DNA from: Planctomycetota bacterium
GTDB taxonomy: Bacteria; Planctomycetota; Planctomycetia; Gemmatales; Gemmataceae
Reading direction: 5' to 3'
Length of the DNA: 64,000 bases
NCBI GenBank assembly: GCA_016191165.1
Contig: JACPPF010000087.1
Location: forward strand, 62,001 to 126,000
The position numbers and the translations under genes were made by a program. This document shows positions 7,913-18,749 of the stretch, one piece after another (the first letter of the stretch is position 1; every line of letters begins with the position of its first letter). The notes under the pieces were generated by a model. The model did no database searches. It was not told where the DNA came from and saw only the letters and a list, made by a program, of their open reading frames with translations.

Positions 7913-9400
7913 TCAAGAATGCGGTGCCATTGCAGTCTGCCGCGTCAGTGCCCAGACCGCGTAGTCCGGGAACCGGAAATCGAATTGCTCGATGCGGGCG
8001 AGCGTTGCTTCATGGGCGGCCTCGCGATACCGCTCTGGGTCGGTGGCCCGGTGGAACGCGAGCAAGGGCGTGTACGTTTGGTCGTATTTCTGTCGGCCCT
8101 CCGTGGACGAAAGATATGTGTGCAATGCCGTCTGCCTCTCTTCGTCGTATACGCGGCGAAGCTCCTGTTCGTCCTGGGACGATGAATCCCGTTCTTGCTC
8201 CCATTGCTTCCGCTCCTGACGTTTTTCATGAGCGTAGAACCAATCGGGCGGCGTGCGATTGTTCTGGATGCCGTCGATGAGGAAGGCGGGGGCCGACACG
8301 CGAAAGCCCGTAAAGCCTCGTGGCTTTTCGTGCATGGCGGCATCGGCAATCCGGACCCAACGTTGAATGAGCGAGCGGGCATGCGTCTTGAGTAAACGCC
8401 GTATGCCCGGTGCATCGACGCCGATTTTTCGAAGCGGCTCGTTCAATGGATCATCGGAAATCGCATTCTTTTGACGCAGGACGCGTCCTGATTCCGATTG
8501 GCGGAAATACTCGCCTTCGTAGAAAACGACGACGTAGGAGCCCTTGCCACGCTTCAGGAACAATTCCTTGGGGTCGGTCTGGCCACGGCCAAGCGCCAGA
8601 ACGTGATGGTCGAGCAGTTCCCGGATGCAACTCGTCAGATCGAATTTCCGCTTCTTGAGCGGACGACTGGCGGCGAAGCCGATGCCGTTGAGCGTGAGGT
8701 CATCGACGTTCATGAAGACACGCTTCGACCGCCAGAAACGGTCCTTGAGTTTCAGGAAGAGTCGCCGCGATGCCGGAGTGAGTTGGCGGAACAAATCGAG
8801 ATCGAAGAGCAGGTTGCCCCCGCTCGCACGGCAGAAACGGTAGAAGGCGGGGTTCCATTCGATCCGCCAACACCGATCATTATCGACCGTCTTCCCCACG
8901 CCGCCGACGGTCGGCAGAAGAATGCTCAGGAACTGGAACGCGGCGAATTCATGCTCCTGCGTTTCGGGATTGTAAAAGCCGTCGTTCTGGTAACTCGTGA
9001 ACGCCAACCGAAAGAGCGAGTCGCGAAGTTCGGCATATTGCGATCCGCCCGTTTCGAGTCCGAGGTGCCGAAGCATCCAGTAGGGCGTCGCGAGCAGCAT
9101 GGGATCGGTATCGCGACGTTCGAGTGTGGCGCCGAGCAGTCCCCAGAGCACCAGTTCATCGACCGACTGCAAACCGGAAGCGGCCCGCACGGTGACGCTG
9201 GCCGTCTTGGCTCCGGCGTCGGTCATGAACCCGTACTGCGTTTCGAATTTATTCGACGGCAACTTACCGCCCTGAATCGGCCAGAGTGCCGTTTCCAAAA
9301 GTGAGAGTTGAGCAACCCCCTCTCGTTCGATACCGGGGAGCCTGTACCGCTTGAGCGGTACGGCGTCAGTGCCAACGGAAAGAAGTTCGGTTGAAGTCAT
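7913..9400 (-). CDS. plasmid replication initiator (RepA-like)
   Basis: 495 residues from the ATG at 9400; the frame is open about 47 codons further but with poor sequence. The pattern resembles winged-helix replication initiators of the RepA/RPA type: an N-terminal SLLETALWPI segment, two winged-helix-like regions across residues 40-300 (including LTPASRRLFLKLKDRFWR) and a charged C-terminal region. It would bind origin repeats to start plasmid replication. A likely KfrA-like regulator lies immediately upstream on the same strand. The repeat set at 7830-7902 lies just past its stop. Confidence 0.7.
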   Translation of the reverse strand: MTSTELLSVGTDAVPLKRYRLPGIEREGVAQLSLLETALWPIQGGKLPSNKFETQYGFMTDAGAKTASVTVRAASGLQSVDELVLWGLLGATLERRDTDPMLLATPYWMLRHLGLETGGSQYAELRDSLFRLAFTSYQNDGFYNPETQEHEFAAFQFLSILLPTVGGVGKTVDNDRCWRIEWNPAFYRFCRASGGNLLFDLDLFRQLTPASRRLFLKLKDRFWRSKRVFMNVDDLTLNGIGFAASRPLKKRKFDLTSCIRELLDHHVLALGRGQTDPKELFLKRGKGSYVVVFYEGEYFRQSESGRVLRQKNAISDDPLNEPLRKIGVDAPGIRRLLKTHARSLIQRWVRIADAAMHEKPRGFTGFRVSAPAFLIDGIQNNRTPPDWFYAHEKRQERKQWEQERDSSSQDEQELRRVYDEERQTALHTYLSSTEGRQKYDQTYTPLLAFHRATDPERYREAAHEATLARIEQFDFRFPDYAVWALTRQTAMAPHS

Positions 9401-9407
9401 GGGCGAC

Positions 9408-9986
9408 CTATCCGAAAATCCGGGCAAGGAATCCCTTCTTCGGCTTCGGGGTCTTGGCGGGAACTGTACTCCCCTTCTCCGGCTCCGTCGAAGGAGCTCG
9501 CTTCGTTTTGGCGGTGATCGGCTGGCTCCCGCCTCGGGCATCGGGCAAGGCGAGATGTTGTTGCAGCGAACCGATCAAAACATTTCCTTCGCGGAGACGT
9601 TCACTGAGGCCGCTGATGAGTTCCATCTGCTTCGAGATGAGTTCGGATTGCTGGCCGATCTGCTTGTTTTTTATTTCCAATTCGCCCCGCAGCATCGCGA
9701 GCAAATCACCGTCGCCGTGTGCGGCGGACTTCGCCGACGAACCGGGGGCGGCGCTCCCCTGCTCCGTGTCGGCGGGCACTTCTCGACGCAACAATTCCTC
9801 GCTCAAACGCCACGCAAAATTCTCGCCTTTGACGCGAAGTTGCATCGCATCGTCAACACTCGGTTGGATCTGGCCTCGGTCGGCGTGAGTGTCATTTTTG
9901 ATGATGGGATAGATGACGCGGCGGATGGAACTTGGTGATTTGCCCGTGAGCTGGGCGGCTTCTTTGACAGTCAGGAATGGTGCCAT
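9408..9986 (-). CDS. HTH protein with coiled coil (KfrA-like)
   Basis: 192 residues from the ATG at 9986. Residues 4-25 (FLTVKEAAQLTGKSPSSIRR) form a MerR/excisionase-type helix-turn-helix. Residues about 95-150 are rich in Leu, Glu and Gln with heptad spacing, consistent with a coiled coil, followed by a Pro/Lys-rich tail. The layout recalls KfrA-type plasmid regulators that combine DNA binding with a long coiled coil and help stability or partition. It lies 8 bp upstream of the replication initiator, so it could control rep expression or copy number. Confidence 0.65.
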   Translation of the reverse strand: MAPFLTVKEAAQLTGKSPSSIRRVIYPIIKNDTHADRGQIQPSVDDAMQLRVKGENFAWRLSEELLRREVPADTEQGSAAPGSSAKSAAHGDGDLLAMLRGELEIKNKQIGQQSELISKQMELISGLSERLREGNVLIGSLQQHLALPDARGGSQPITAKTKRAPSTEPEKGSTVPAKTPKPKKGFLARIFG

Positions 9987-10340
9987 GGGACGGTGGGGGA
10001 GTGGTGGAGGCAGTGTACCATGAGGAGCGGCGGCGGCAACCGATCGCAACCGTTCGACAGGGGATTCCGAAGGCGTTCCATAAAGGGTTTCATGGTGCTT
10101 CCATGACACAGTTCGGCGAGATACGGGAATGGCGGAAAGCCGCTTCCAAAGCCATCAAAACGAGTTTCATCGAAACGCTGCCGACATGATGTCGGTATGC
10201 CATGGTGATGTGCTGATGACAAGTTGCTGACAAGTCGTAATGGAATCCTTCTGGTAGGAAATCTGGAACGGCTCCAAGAGGGGATTGCGGAATGTTCGCG
10301 GAACCGCTTCACCTTCCAAGAGAGTAGTGGCGTCTGAAAA

Positions 10341-10378
10341 AAAGGCCCAAGCACGAATGCTTGAGCCTCATTTTTTTT
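10341..10378. terminator. bidirectional rho-independent terminator
   Basis: A stem of 10 pairs with one mismatch (AGGCCCAAGCA at 10343-10353 and TGCTTGAGCCT at 10358-10368), a 4-nt CGAA loop, eight T on the plus side and seven A on the other, so it can work in both directions. It lies just past the end of the DUF932 C-terminal fragment on the minus strand. Confidence 0.8.
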
Positions 10379-10424
10379 CGTCCTTCGTTGTCGTCATTCC
10401 AGAGAATCCTTTCATGAAGATCGG

Positions 10425-10922
10425 TCACGCCGACTGAGTTGCCTCAACGGGCACCGTGCCGGAAGAGGTCGGCGACGGTAGATGGTCATCGAGCATGCGC
10501 TGCAGGTCCATCGTGAGCGAAGCGAATCGTTGCGGGCTTCGTTTCGCAACCGGCGCGAGCACCGTCGTCCAGGCGTTGAATAATCGCCAGAGGCTCGGTT
10601 CCGGACCGAAGTCATGGCTTGGCTGCCGCCATTCCTGAATGACTGCGGGGAGCGCGCGATAGGACACGAACCCGCGCTCGAACGAACGGAGGATCAGGCT
10701 TTCCGCGCGTTCATCGGATAGCGTCAGGTGCTGGAAGCGCCGGATGCGCTCGGCTTCCACTCGCTGGAACTGGCCCAGCGAAGCGACGGCCTGGGCGATG
10801 GCTTCACGGAAACGGTCCTGCCCGAAGCGAGTGTGCTTGCGGGCAACGAGCAGGTCGGCGCGGAACGCCAAATTATCGCATACGAAACATCGCGATCCGG
10901 CACAGAAGCCCAGTGGGAAACT
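10425..10922 (-). pseudogene. DUF932 gene, C-terminal half (split by insertion)
   Basis: About 165 residues align with residues 103-251 of the intact DUF932 protein at 20637-21392, starting at the shared PLGFCAG segment and including CDNLAFR. The N-terminal half is missing here and is found at 25358-25649 on the same strand, broken at the same point (WDQSY / FPLGF). The frame happens to stay open upstream through a palindrome to 10949. DUF932 proteins are common on plasmids and phages, of unknown function. The stop and a strong terminator remain intact, so this half is otherwise well preserved. Confidence 0.8.
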
Positions 10923-10952
10923 TTTGTTATGCGCTGCAGCGCATAACAAAAG
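10921..10952. repeat. perfect 32-bp palindrome at the element end
   Basis: Each 16-nt arm reads CTTTTGTTATGCGCTG, meeting at a central TGCA. The GTTATGCG half-motif recurs in inverted form at both ends of the neighbouring 14.4-kb element (11028-11041 and 25271-25284), suggesting a recombinase-binding site. It is located exactly where the DUF932 gene is broken. Confidence 0.85.
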
Positions 10953-11041
10953 TTATGTCGAGTTGATCATTATGCTGAGTTCAATCAAGACTCCGTTTCT
11001 GGCCGTCGCAATTGTCGTTGTGAAGTCCGCATAACGAGATT
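10951..11041 (+). repeat. left inverted end of the RIT element
   Basis: 91 bp from AGTTATG to the inner 14-bp CGCATAACGAGATT at 11028-11041. It matches the right end in inverted orientation. Three TTATG-type motifs (10953, 10970, and inverted at 11030) may be recombinase contacts. Confidence 0.75.
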
Positions 11042-11118
11042 TGGCGTCCCCGTCGACTTGCGGCATCGGCTGGATGCGGTCGGACAGGCAACTCGAAAAC
11101 TGAAGAGGGCAGATTGGG

Positions 11119-12648
11119 TCACATTGTGATTCCGAGCTTCTGTCGACGGTAGTGCTCAAGATCGTTGGCACAGAGCATGCGGAAATCGTGACTAGCGAGC
11201 ATCTGAGCCTTCTCGGCCCATTGGATTGCTTCATCGACCTGGCCGAACTCCGCGTACGCTGCAGCCAATGTGCGCAGGCAAGTCCAATCTTCCCAGCCAG
11301 ACAATTCACATGCCTCACGGGCCAGTTCGATAGCAAGACCGCCATCGCGGAAACGCGAGTCGGAGGAGGTGGACCAAAGCTGTGCGAAGTCACGGTAGGC
11401 TTCCGAGGCTGTCAAACCGAGACGTAATGCCTCAATGTGATCAACCGTAGCCGCTTCAAACTCGTGCCGGGCGGCATTGGAGATTGCACGCTGATGGAAG
11501 GCGCGAGCGTATCGAGGATCAAGGCGGATGGCTTCATCGTAGTCGGCGATTGCGCTGTCGTGGTCGTTCAGTCCGGCGTAGGCTAGGCCTCGATTGTTGA
11601 ATGCCGCCGGCGAGTTCGGCTCAAGGTCGATCAGGGCGGAAAAATCAAAGACCGCCAGTTCAACCGCGCCTTTCTCGAAGTGGCATTCTCCTCGACGATA
11701 GAGGCACAGTGCGAATCGCGGGTTGCACGTGAGCGCAGCCGAAAAATCCTCGATGGCTCGGTCATAATCATTCTGCAGGCGATTGAGATCGCCTCGCAGG
11801 TAATAGGCGTTAGCGTAATCGGAACGGCATCGAATAGCATCATCCAGATCGTGCGCGGCGAGACCAAGGTCTCCCTTGATAACATGAACAAAGGCGCGGT
11901 TGAAAAATGCGAAGGGATTATCCGACTGAAGGCGTAGTGTTGCATCGAAATCGGCAATCGCCTTGTCGAATTCCCCAATGGAAATGTAGGCTGCCCCCCG
12001 GTTCTGAAGTACATTGGGAAGTTTCGGATCGAGCAAGAGTGCGGCGTTGAAATCGCTGATGGCGCGTTCGCAATGTCCTTGAGCTGCCAGGGCGAAACCC
12101 CGGTTGTGGTGAGCCAACGCGATAGTGGGATCGAGCTGGATCGCCCGGTCGCAATCCATGATGGCTTGGTCGTAGTCCTTCTTCGCGATCCAGACGAAGC
12201 CCCGATTGTTGAATGCAGTGGCAAAGTGCCGGTCCAATTCAATGGTGATGTTGAAGTCGGCGAGGGCTCTGTCGTATTCCTTTCTCAACATGAAAAGATA
12301 GCCCCGGTTGTTGTAGGCCAGCGCAGACCTCGGATCACATTCGATCGCCGCCTGAAACTCGACCAAGGCCCGATCAAGCTCTCCCTTGGCAGCATGCGCA
12401 GTCCCTCGCGTGATATGCGTAACTGCATTTTCCCTGACAGGCGCCGACGCGAAAGCTTGTGACGAAGGCGGGAACAATTCAGACGTGAGTAGCGGTGCAT
12501 AATGATGTTCACTGAAAACGTGGTCCAGCGCCGCTTGGCTGATCGGCAGCCCTAAACGCCCGCCGCAGTGTGCACAAATCGGTGCCTCCGCTGAAACCAT
12601 TACGTCGCTTTCGACGGTTGTCTGGCACCTTGGGCAACAAAGTTGCAT
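11119..12648 (-). CDS. zinc-ribbon plus tetratricopeptide repeat protein
   Basis: 509 residues from the ATG at 12648; sequence upstream of it in the frame is low quality. Residues 5-28 hold CPRC and CAHC, a small zinc ribbon. From about residue 75 there are roughly ten 34-residue TPR units with the regular pattern ALAYNNRGY...YDRALADFNITIELDP, giving a protein-binding superhelix. No signal peptide or membrane segment is seen. TPR proteins of this N-R-G-x-A-Y type are very common in Planctomycetota. It is carried as cargo on the RIT element; partner unknown. Confidence 0.8.
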   Translation of the reverse strand: MQLCCPRCQTTVESDVMVSAEAPICAHCGGRLGLPISQAALDHVFSEHHYAPLLTSELFPPSSQAFASAPVRENAVTHITRGTAHAAKGELDRALVEFQAAIECDPRSALAYNNRGYLFMLRKEYDRALADFNITIELDRHFATAFNNRGFVWIAKKDYDQAIMDCDRAIQLDPTIALAHHNRGFALAAQGHCERAISDFNAALLLDPKLPNVLQNRGAAYISIGEFDKAIADFDATLRLQSDNPFAFFNRAFVHVIKGDLGLAAHDLDDAIRCRSDYANAYYLRGDLNRLQNDYDRAIEDFSAALTCNPRFALCLYRRGECHFEKGAVELAVFDFSALIDLEPNSPAAFNNRGLAYAGLNDHDSAIADYDEAIRLDPRYARAFHQRAISNAARHEFEAATVDHIEALRLGLTASEAYRDFAQLWSTSSDSRFRDGGLAIELAREACELSGWEDWTCLRTLAAAYAEFGQVDEAIQWAEKAQMLASHDFRMLCANDLEHYRRQKLGITM

Positions 12649-12840
12649 GATGGCGGAATTCTTTCGGACGGTGGAAGCGGTACGAAGGAATCTATCGTTC
12701 GCCAACTGACACGGTTGCAGCCACGGCCGATGGCTTTCTAGCCATCGGCCGCTCTGAAGTTTCGAGTGATGAGTGTCCAGTGGCAATTGCGCAAAGCAAG
12801 TTACTCAGGTACGGACGATCATATCTGAACCTATGCGACC

Positions 12841-15800
12841 CTACGTTGTCCCAACCTCAACTATCAAGTCACCGTTTACGGGATCAACGTGCAAGTACAA
12901 CCCGTCGCCCAAGGCCAAGGCGGGTCCGCTTCCTGTTTGAACCGTTGACGGCCCTTGTTCTAAAGTCGGAATCGTTCCACCTGAGGAACTGGAATTGAAG
13001 TTACTGTCGCCTAAGTAGACGGCAGTGATCGCATGTGAACCGACGGATAGGTTGCTGATGATGATGGTCACGTTTCCGAAACCATCGACCGTCGCTGTGC
13101 CGATCACGGTGTTTCCGTCTCTCAACTCGATGGTGCCGGTCGGAGACACATTGGGCGGCGGCGTTCCTGACGCCATGAGACCGATGGTAAAGGTAAGGCC
13201 TTCGGATGTCATTCCGACCGAGAAGTTGGTCGACGTGCTTGTTCCTGTCGTTGGTGGCGGTGGCGGCGGAGTGACGGTCCAGATGAAGCTTCGCGTCACG
13301 CTGGCTGCGGTGCCGTTGGCGGTCGGGTCGCTCGCCGTGATCGTCACCGTGTAGGCGCCCGCCGCGTCGTTGGCGACGGTGCCGGAAATGACGCCGTCGG
13401 CGTAGGTCAAGCCGGAAGGCAGGGTCCCGCTCACGACGTAGGTCACCGGCGCACCGCTGGTGCTCCAGCCGGACAGGTACAGGCTCGCCCACGTTCCGGC
13501 TGCGCTCGTCTGATCACCAGGATTATCGAACGTGACGAAGGCAGGGTCCCGCTCACGACGTAGGTCACCGGCGCACCGCTGGTGCTCCAGCCGGACAGGT
13601 ACAGGCTCGCCCACGTTCCGGCTGCGCTCGTCTGATCACCAGGATTATCGAACGTGACGACTGGGACAATCATCACGACCACGGTGGCGATGTTGCTTTC
13701 GACGCCGCCAGAAGTGACCATGTAGGTGAATGAGTCCGGTCCAGTGTAATTCGGCTGAGTTGGCGTGTAATCGAACAGACCGGTCACCGGATTGAGGACC
13801 ACGGAGCCGTTTGTTGGTTGCGTGACAACCGACGCGATGAGGGTGCCGTTCCCGCCGGAGCCGTGCGCCACGAGATCGACGGTGGTCACTTGGCCTTGCA
13901 GCGCCTGCACTGTGAAGTAATTGGCGACCGGAACGCTTGGGTCGGGTGGCCCGGAGTCGGCCGTCAAAACAACGTCGCGTCCGCTCACTCCGCCCTGGTA
14001 CGAAAGAACATACTTGACGCCGTTGACAGCCAGGAGCGAACCTTCGGGCAATCCCAGGAAATTGCCGTTGACCGCGGACGGCCCGATATTGCTGATCAGC
14101 GTGATGACCATGCCCGGCGAAGGCGTGAATCCGATTGGGGCATTGAGGTCCAAAATGCCGCTCAACGAAACCACGCCGGCAACCTTTATCGGGGCGCTTG
14201 GGTAAACGAGATCTAGGCTCAGGATGTTGCTGCCAGTCTGCGTAAAATCGTCGGCGTCATCAATCATGCCGCCCGCTACGACCTGGGTAACGCCTCCCGT
14301 AAGGCTGACATTGCCCGTAGCGACAAAAGTCTGTGACGCAGCTACCGACAATTTGCCCGAGCTGACCGAAACATTGGCTGCCGTCGTGGGGCTGACGACA
14401 TCGAAGGCGCCGCCGGTGACGCTCACGTGGGTCGCATACAGGAACGCGACCAGATTGGATGCGACGGCGCCGATATTGAATTGGGCCGTCGCAGGCCCGT
14501 CGAGATCGTTGATCGCGACGGGAGCCGTCAGCGAACCGTTCCTGTCGAAACGGACTGTACTGTTCGGACCATCGGTGTTGATGGTGGTATTGGTTGTGCT
14601 AGCCTGAACGATGACCGTGCCGCGCGGCAGCAGAGGCTGAATGGGGGCGGCCTGGTTAATGGCCACGCTATCGACGAGATACGTGATTTGGGCGACATTT
14701 CGGCCCGGCAGGTTCGTTGAAAAAACGCCGACCGTCGATCCGAACAACGTGAACTGCGCATTGTTGTAGGAGGTTTGCGGATCTCCCAGTCTATCGTCAA
14801 TGGTAAGCGCAAGCGTACCGCCATTCTTGACGACCGTCACGCTTCCCGCGACACCGTCCAGACTGAGAGCGCCAACATTGACGGCGTTTTGCCCAGTTCC
14901 GGACGTGATACTAAGAGGCGTCGTTGCCAGAGTAGATTGGACATTGACAATGTTATTGCCGTTTCCGGTATCGATAGACGCCGATTGGACGCTACTGACA
15001 ATGATCTGTTGAACTGGATCTCCGCCGACATGTGCCGTGATTGTGGTTTCCGCCGTGGCGCCTGCACCGGTTGCCGCTACGGTGTATGTAGTATTCGCGC
15101 CATTCCAGGAGTCGGCGACGTTCACCGTGTTGTTTCCCGGGCCGCCAATTACGGTTGCGCCGAGTCCAAGATTGCCCTGGATGTTGAAGGTGTTATTGTC
15201 AGGCCCGCCGACGATATAAAGTCTCGTGTAATTCGCTGCCGGCGCGTTGAAGTACATACCGGAATATTGTGGACTGCTCGGATCGTTGACCGTGATTTGC
15301 AGGTTTCCTAGGACGTTTCGCACGTTGATGGTGATGTTATCGACACGCCCGTCCAGGCCGAGAGCCTGAAAGTCTTTCATGTTGAGAATGAGGGGCATGG
15401 CCGCTGGCTGGCCCCCTTGATAGATCGGTGCACCGAGCGACGTCAAGAACTTCCCAGGCATCGGCGGCGTCGCTATCCAGGGCGAGTTGCTGACAAAGGC
15501 CCCGACGTTCATCCACTCGCCGAGCATTCCGAACGAATCCAGTCGATTGTTGAGCGTATTGATGGCAGAACCGCCGACGACGGTGCCGACAATGGTTCCA
15601 TTGACAAAGGCCGGACCGCCCGAGTCGCCCTTGGCTGTCTCATATTCGTCGATGCCTGGATTTGTTGTGTCAACAATTACCGGCGGTCCGAAAAATGGAT
15701 TGGTGGGAACGCTGGCGGTTGCTAACAATTGAGGTGCAACAGCTGTTGCCAACTGATTGCGGAAAGTAATGGTATAGAGTCCGAGTGCGGGGCGAGCGAC

Positions 15801-18641
15801 CGTGATGTTCCCATTGAGCGGCTTTCCACCTCCGGTAAGGGCGACAGTGGCTCCAGCGGCGCCAGGATTGGTCAGGTTTCTGGTGGCCCTCGCGGCTGGC
15901 GGCAACGCCAAGAACTGATAGTTGCCGGTGTTGACGACCTCGACATCGGCCACGGGCCCCCTTTGCGCATTGTTGACAATGCCAGTGACCCGCAGGATAG
16001 CCGAGTTGCCGCCAATTGCCCCGCCGACTTCCAAAAGGTCGCCGACACTGTATTGCGCTTGCCCGCCGTTCACGACTTGGGCAAAAGCCACTGCTCCGGC
16101 TGCGGTAGCATTTGACAGGGCATCTTGCACCTCTTGTGCGGTCGCGTTCCATTGTAGGGGTGCCGTTGTAACTGCCGGACTCGAAGGGTATGTGAGTTGG
16201 AAGGTGAACGGTGCATATTGCAGGTTAAGAGTTACCGTTTGAACCTCGGTCGCGGGTGTTAGGCCGGGGAAAAGGTTGGGGTTTCCATCGCCGCTTAGCA
16301 GGTTCAACGTGTCGAATTGAGGTGAAAGGGCGAGGTCGAAATCGCTCATCAACCGATTGGGGGCTGCGGAGCTGATGTTGAACGACGCCCCTTGTCCGGT
16401 GCCGCCGAAGACGGCCGCCGGGTACGATGGTAAAGTTGTGTAGTTGCCAGGAAAAATGATCCGGACGCTCGTCACGCCACCCGCCGCATTAAGGCCGGTG
16501 ACCATGAGCGTGGCAAGACCGCCGTCGCCTGGGACAAACAATAAATCCCCGAGCGTATAGCCTGCTCCGGCTGCCTTGACCGTTGCGTAGGTAATGCCGG
16601 GTGTAATTGGACTGATAGCAAACGTGGCCCCACCATTACCCCCGACGGGTATTCCCTGGGGATTCCATGGCAAGGTTATGTAGTTTCCTGGGTTAACTAC
16701 CTGGACGCCGGTCACCGGCCCCATTGCTTGGTTTCCGCCTATGCTAGTAACCTGAAGCTGGGCTGCAACACCGCCCACGAGAGGAGAGACGCCTCCGACG
16801 ACGGTCAAGACTTGGCCCACCTGATAGTTCTGCCCTCCCGCTAGAACCGATGCGGTGGCGACGCTCGTAAAAGTATTGGTGGCTGGAACACCAATGATGG
16901 TTTGGTTGGCTCTATAACCGGGTACACCGGCTGGCGGCGCAACCAAATTGAAGGTTGCCCCTGCCGCGTTGTTGTTGGCGCCTTGGACTAGCTGAGTTGG
17001 CGCATTGACCAAGTTCGGAAACGCCCCTGGTTCATAATTGCCAAAACTCAACACGTCGAAGCCGACCACCTGACCATTGTCGACATTTGTAACCTTAATG
17101 CGGGCGCGGTTGAAATCTCGCACAGACTCATGAATACCAACAGGTGTGCCCCCCATGATTTGCAAAACGTCGTTCACGGCGTAGTTCGCGCCTCCGACCC
17201 CGAGATTAATGCTTTTCAAAGGAGCGCCGATTCCCAGAGGCATGATCACTTGGTTGGCACGGTTTCCCGTAAATCGGATGAACCAACTGATCGACTGATC
17301 CTGCATGTATCCGCCGGTCACTTCAGTATTTAAGTTTGTCAACGGTGTGAGCAAGTTTGCGTTATTCGGCGCATTAACGAGGGCGGCCTGGACCTCGGCT
17401 GCCGTCGCGTTCCAGGGAATGGGCTGAGTCGTAGAAAAGCCCCCTTGGTCAGGTTGGGCGTACGTGATGGCAAACGTCGGAATGGGATTATTAAGATTCG
17501 GATTGATCAACGCAGGCGTAAGTCCCGTCAACTCGAGTTTCTGGATGGAGTTGCCCATGAACGCGCCGGTGGCTTCCAGGGTGTTGGTGCCCACGCGCAG
17601 GGTACCGGCAGTATCGAAATCGCGGCCGGCAATGTCACCGGTCAGGCCAGTGCCCATATTGCCGTATCCGGAAAATCCGAAATCCGTAGGGTTGGCAACA
17701 GGATCCAATGGGCTCGTGGCCAGTGGATAGCCGACTTGGTTGGGATTGCCGGGCTGGCCGCCATAATAGGGGCCCACCAGCAATCCGGTTGTGCCGCCTG
17801 CGCTTCCCGTGAGCCGCATGACGGCAATGTCGTTCGTCTCGTTGACGGTTGCTACCGGTTGATTGAGTGCTATCGCCGGCGGCAACGCTGTGTAATCGCC
17901 AGCGTCGACCACGATGACACCTGTCACCTGACCGAGTCCGTTCACGGCCGTCACCTGGAGGACGGCCCGACTCCCTGTGTCTGCCCACCCGCCACCTACG
18001 CCTCCCCATGCAGGCGGCCCCGCTGGAGGGGGCGGATCGCCGGGATATGCCGGTCTAGCCACACGACCACCAAGACCTACAGTTCCCGCTGCTCCACGCG
18101 GCACTCTCGGCGTTCCGCCGAGAACAATCAACAGGTCCCCGATTGCGTAATTACCCCATCCGCCGTTGACGATGGGTTGCCCTGCTGGGGGTAGTTTCAG
18201 CGCCACACCGGTGTTGTTGTTGATCGCGATCAAGCGGAATGTGGCCCCAGTGGCGTATTGGAATTGTTGGTCTTGCGGAACGGTATATGTGATGGGGAGC
18301 GGATTACCGTTCACCGGGTTTGCCACATTAAACGTCACGTTGGCGTTGCTACCACCGTCGGCGATGTGCGCAGCTGTCAGGATGTCCGTGCCATCCTGCA
18401 TGAGAGTCCCTGTGCCGATTCCCCCCACGTTGATTCGGGCAATACCGCCCAGGTTCATCGATGTGCCAAGTACGTTTGCGACCCCGCCGGCACCAATCCC
18501 CGGCGGTATGTAGACGGGCCCTATCACCGGAGTGACGCGATCTTCGAGTAACTCCACGTGCGGCCGGAAGCGCGATGGCTTGCGGAAAGTCTTGCAATTT
18601 CTGTGGCCACAAATAGTCTTCCAAATGGCTTTCCATTGCAT
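12841..18641 (-). pseudogene. giant secreted trypsin-like protease / surface protein, frameshifted
   Basis: The N-terminus carries the planctomycete-type LEDRVTP motif (32-38). A trypsin-like triad is visible: His92 in TAAH, Asp271 in NDIAVMRL and Ser1007 in GDSGGP. About 735 residues separate Asp and Ser, filled by repeats of the form NYxVGDLLxVxGG...VVNxGNYxxLP (about 164-254, 487-543, 606-658, 694-740, 864-914). After the protease come a Gly/Asn-rich beta region, a cadherin-like TPNYTGPDSFTYMV segment, an Ig-like He_PIG unit and a Big_3-like SPTGTIELRDGNTVIG unit. An exact 122-bp tandem duplication (13416-13659) shifts the frame, so the upstream frame ends at 13443. Removing one copy gives one continuous 1892-codon gene. 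Probably exported and attached to the cell surface. Confidence 0.75.
13416..13659. repeat. exact 122-bp tandem duplication
   Basis: Copies at 13416-13537 and 13538-13659 appear identical base for base. 122 is not a multiple of three, so the duplication breaks the reading frame of the giant protein. Identity of the copies points to a recent event or an assembly error. Confidence 0.9.
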
Positions 18642-18749
18642 AACGAGGCCCTTTCATTGGTGAGTTCGAAAAACCCCTATGCCACGGTTCCATCGCTAAT
18701 TTGGAGTACTCGGCATTTATGTACGATGCACTATGAGCCACGATGAGCC

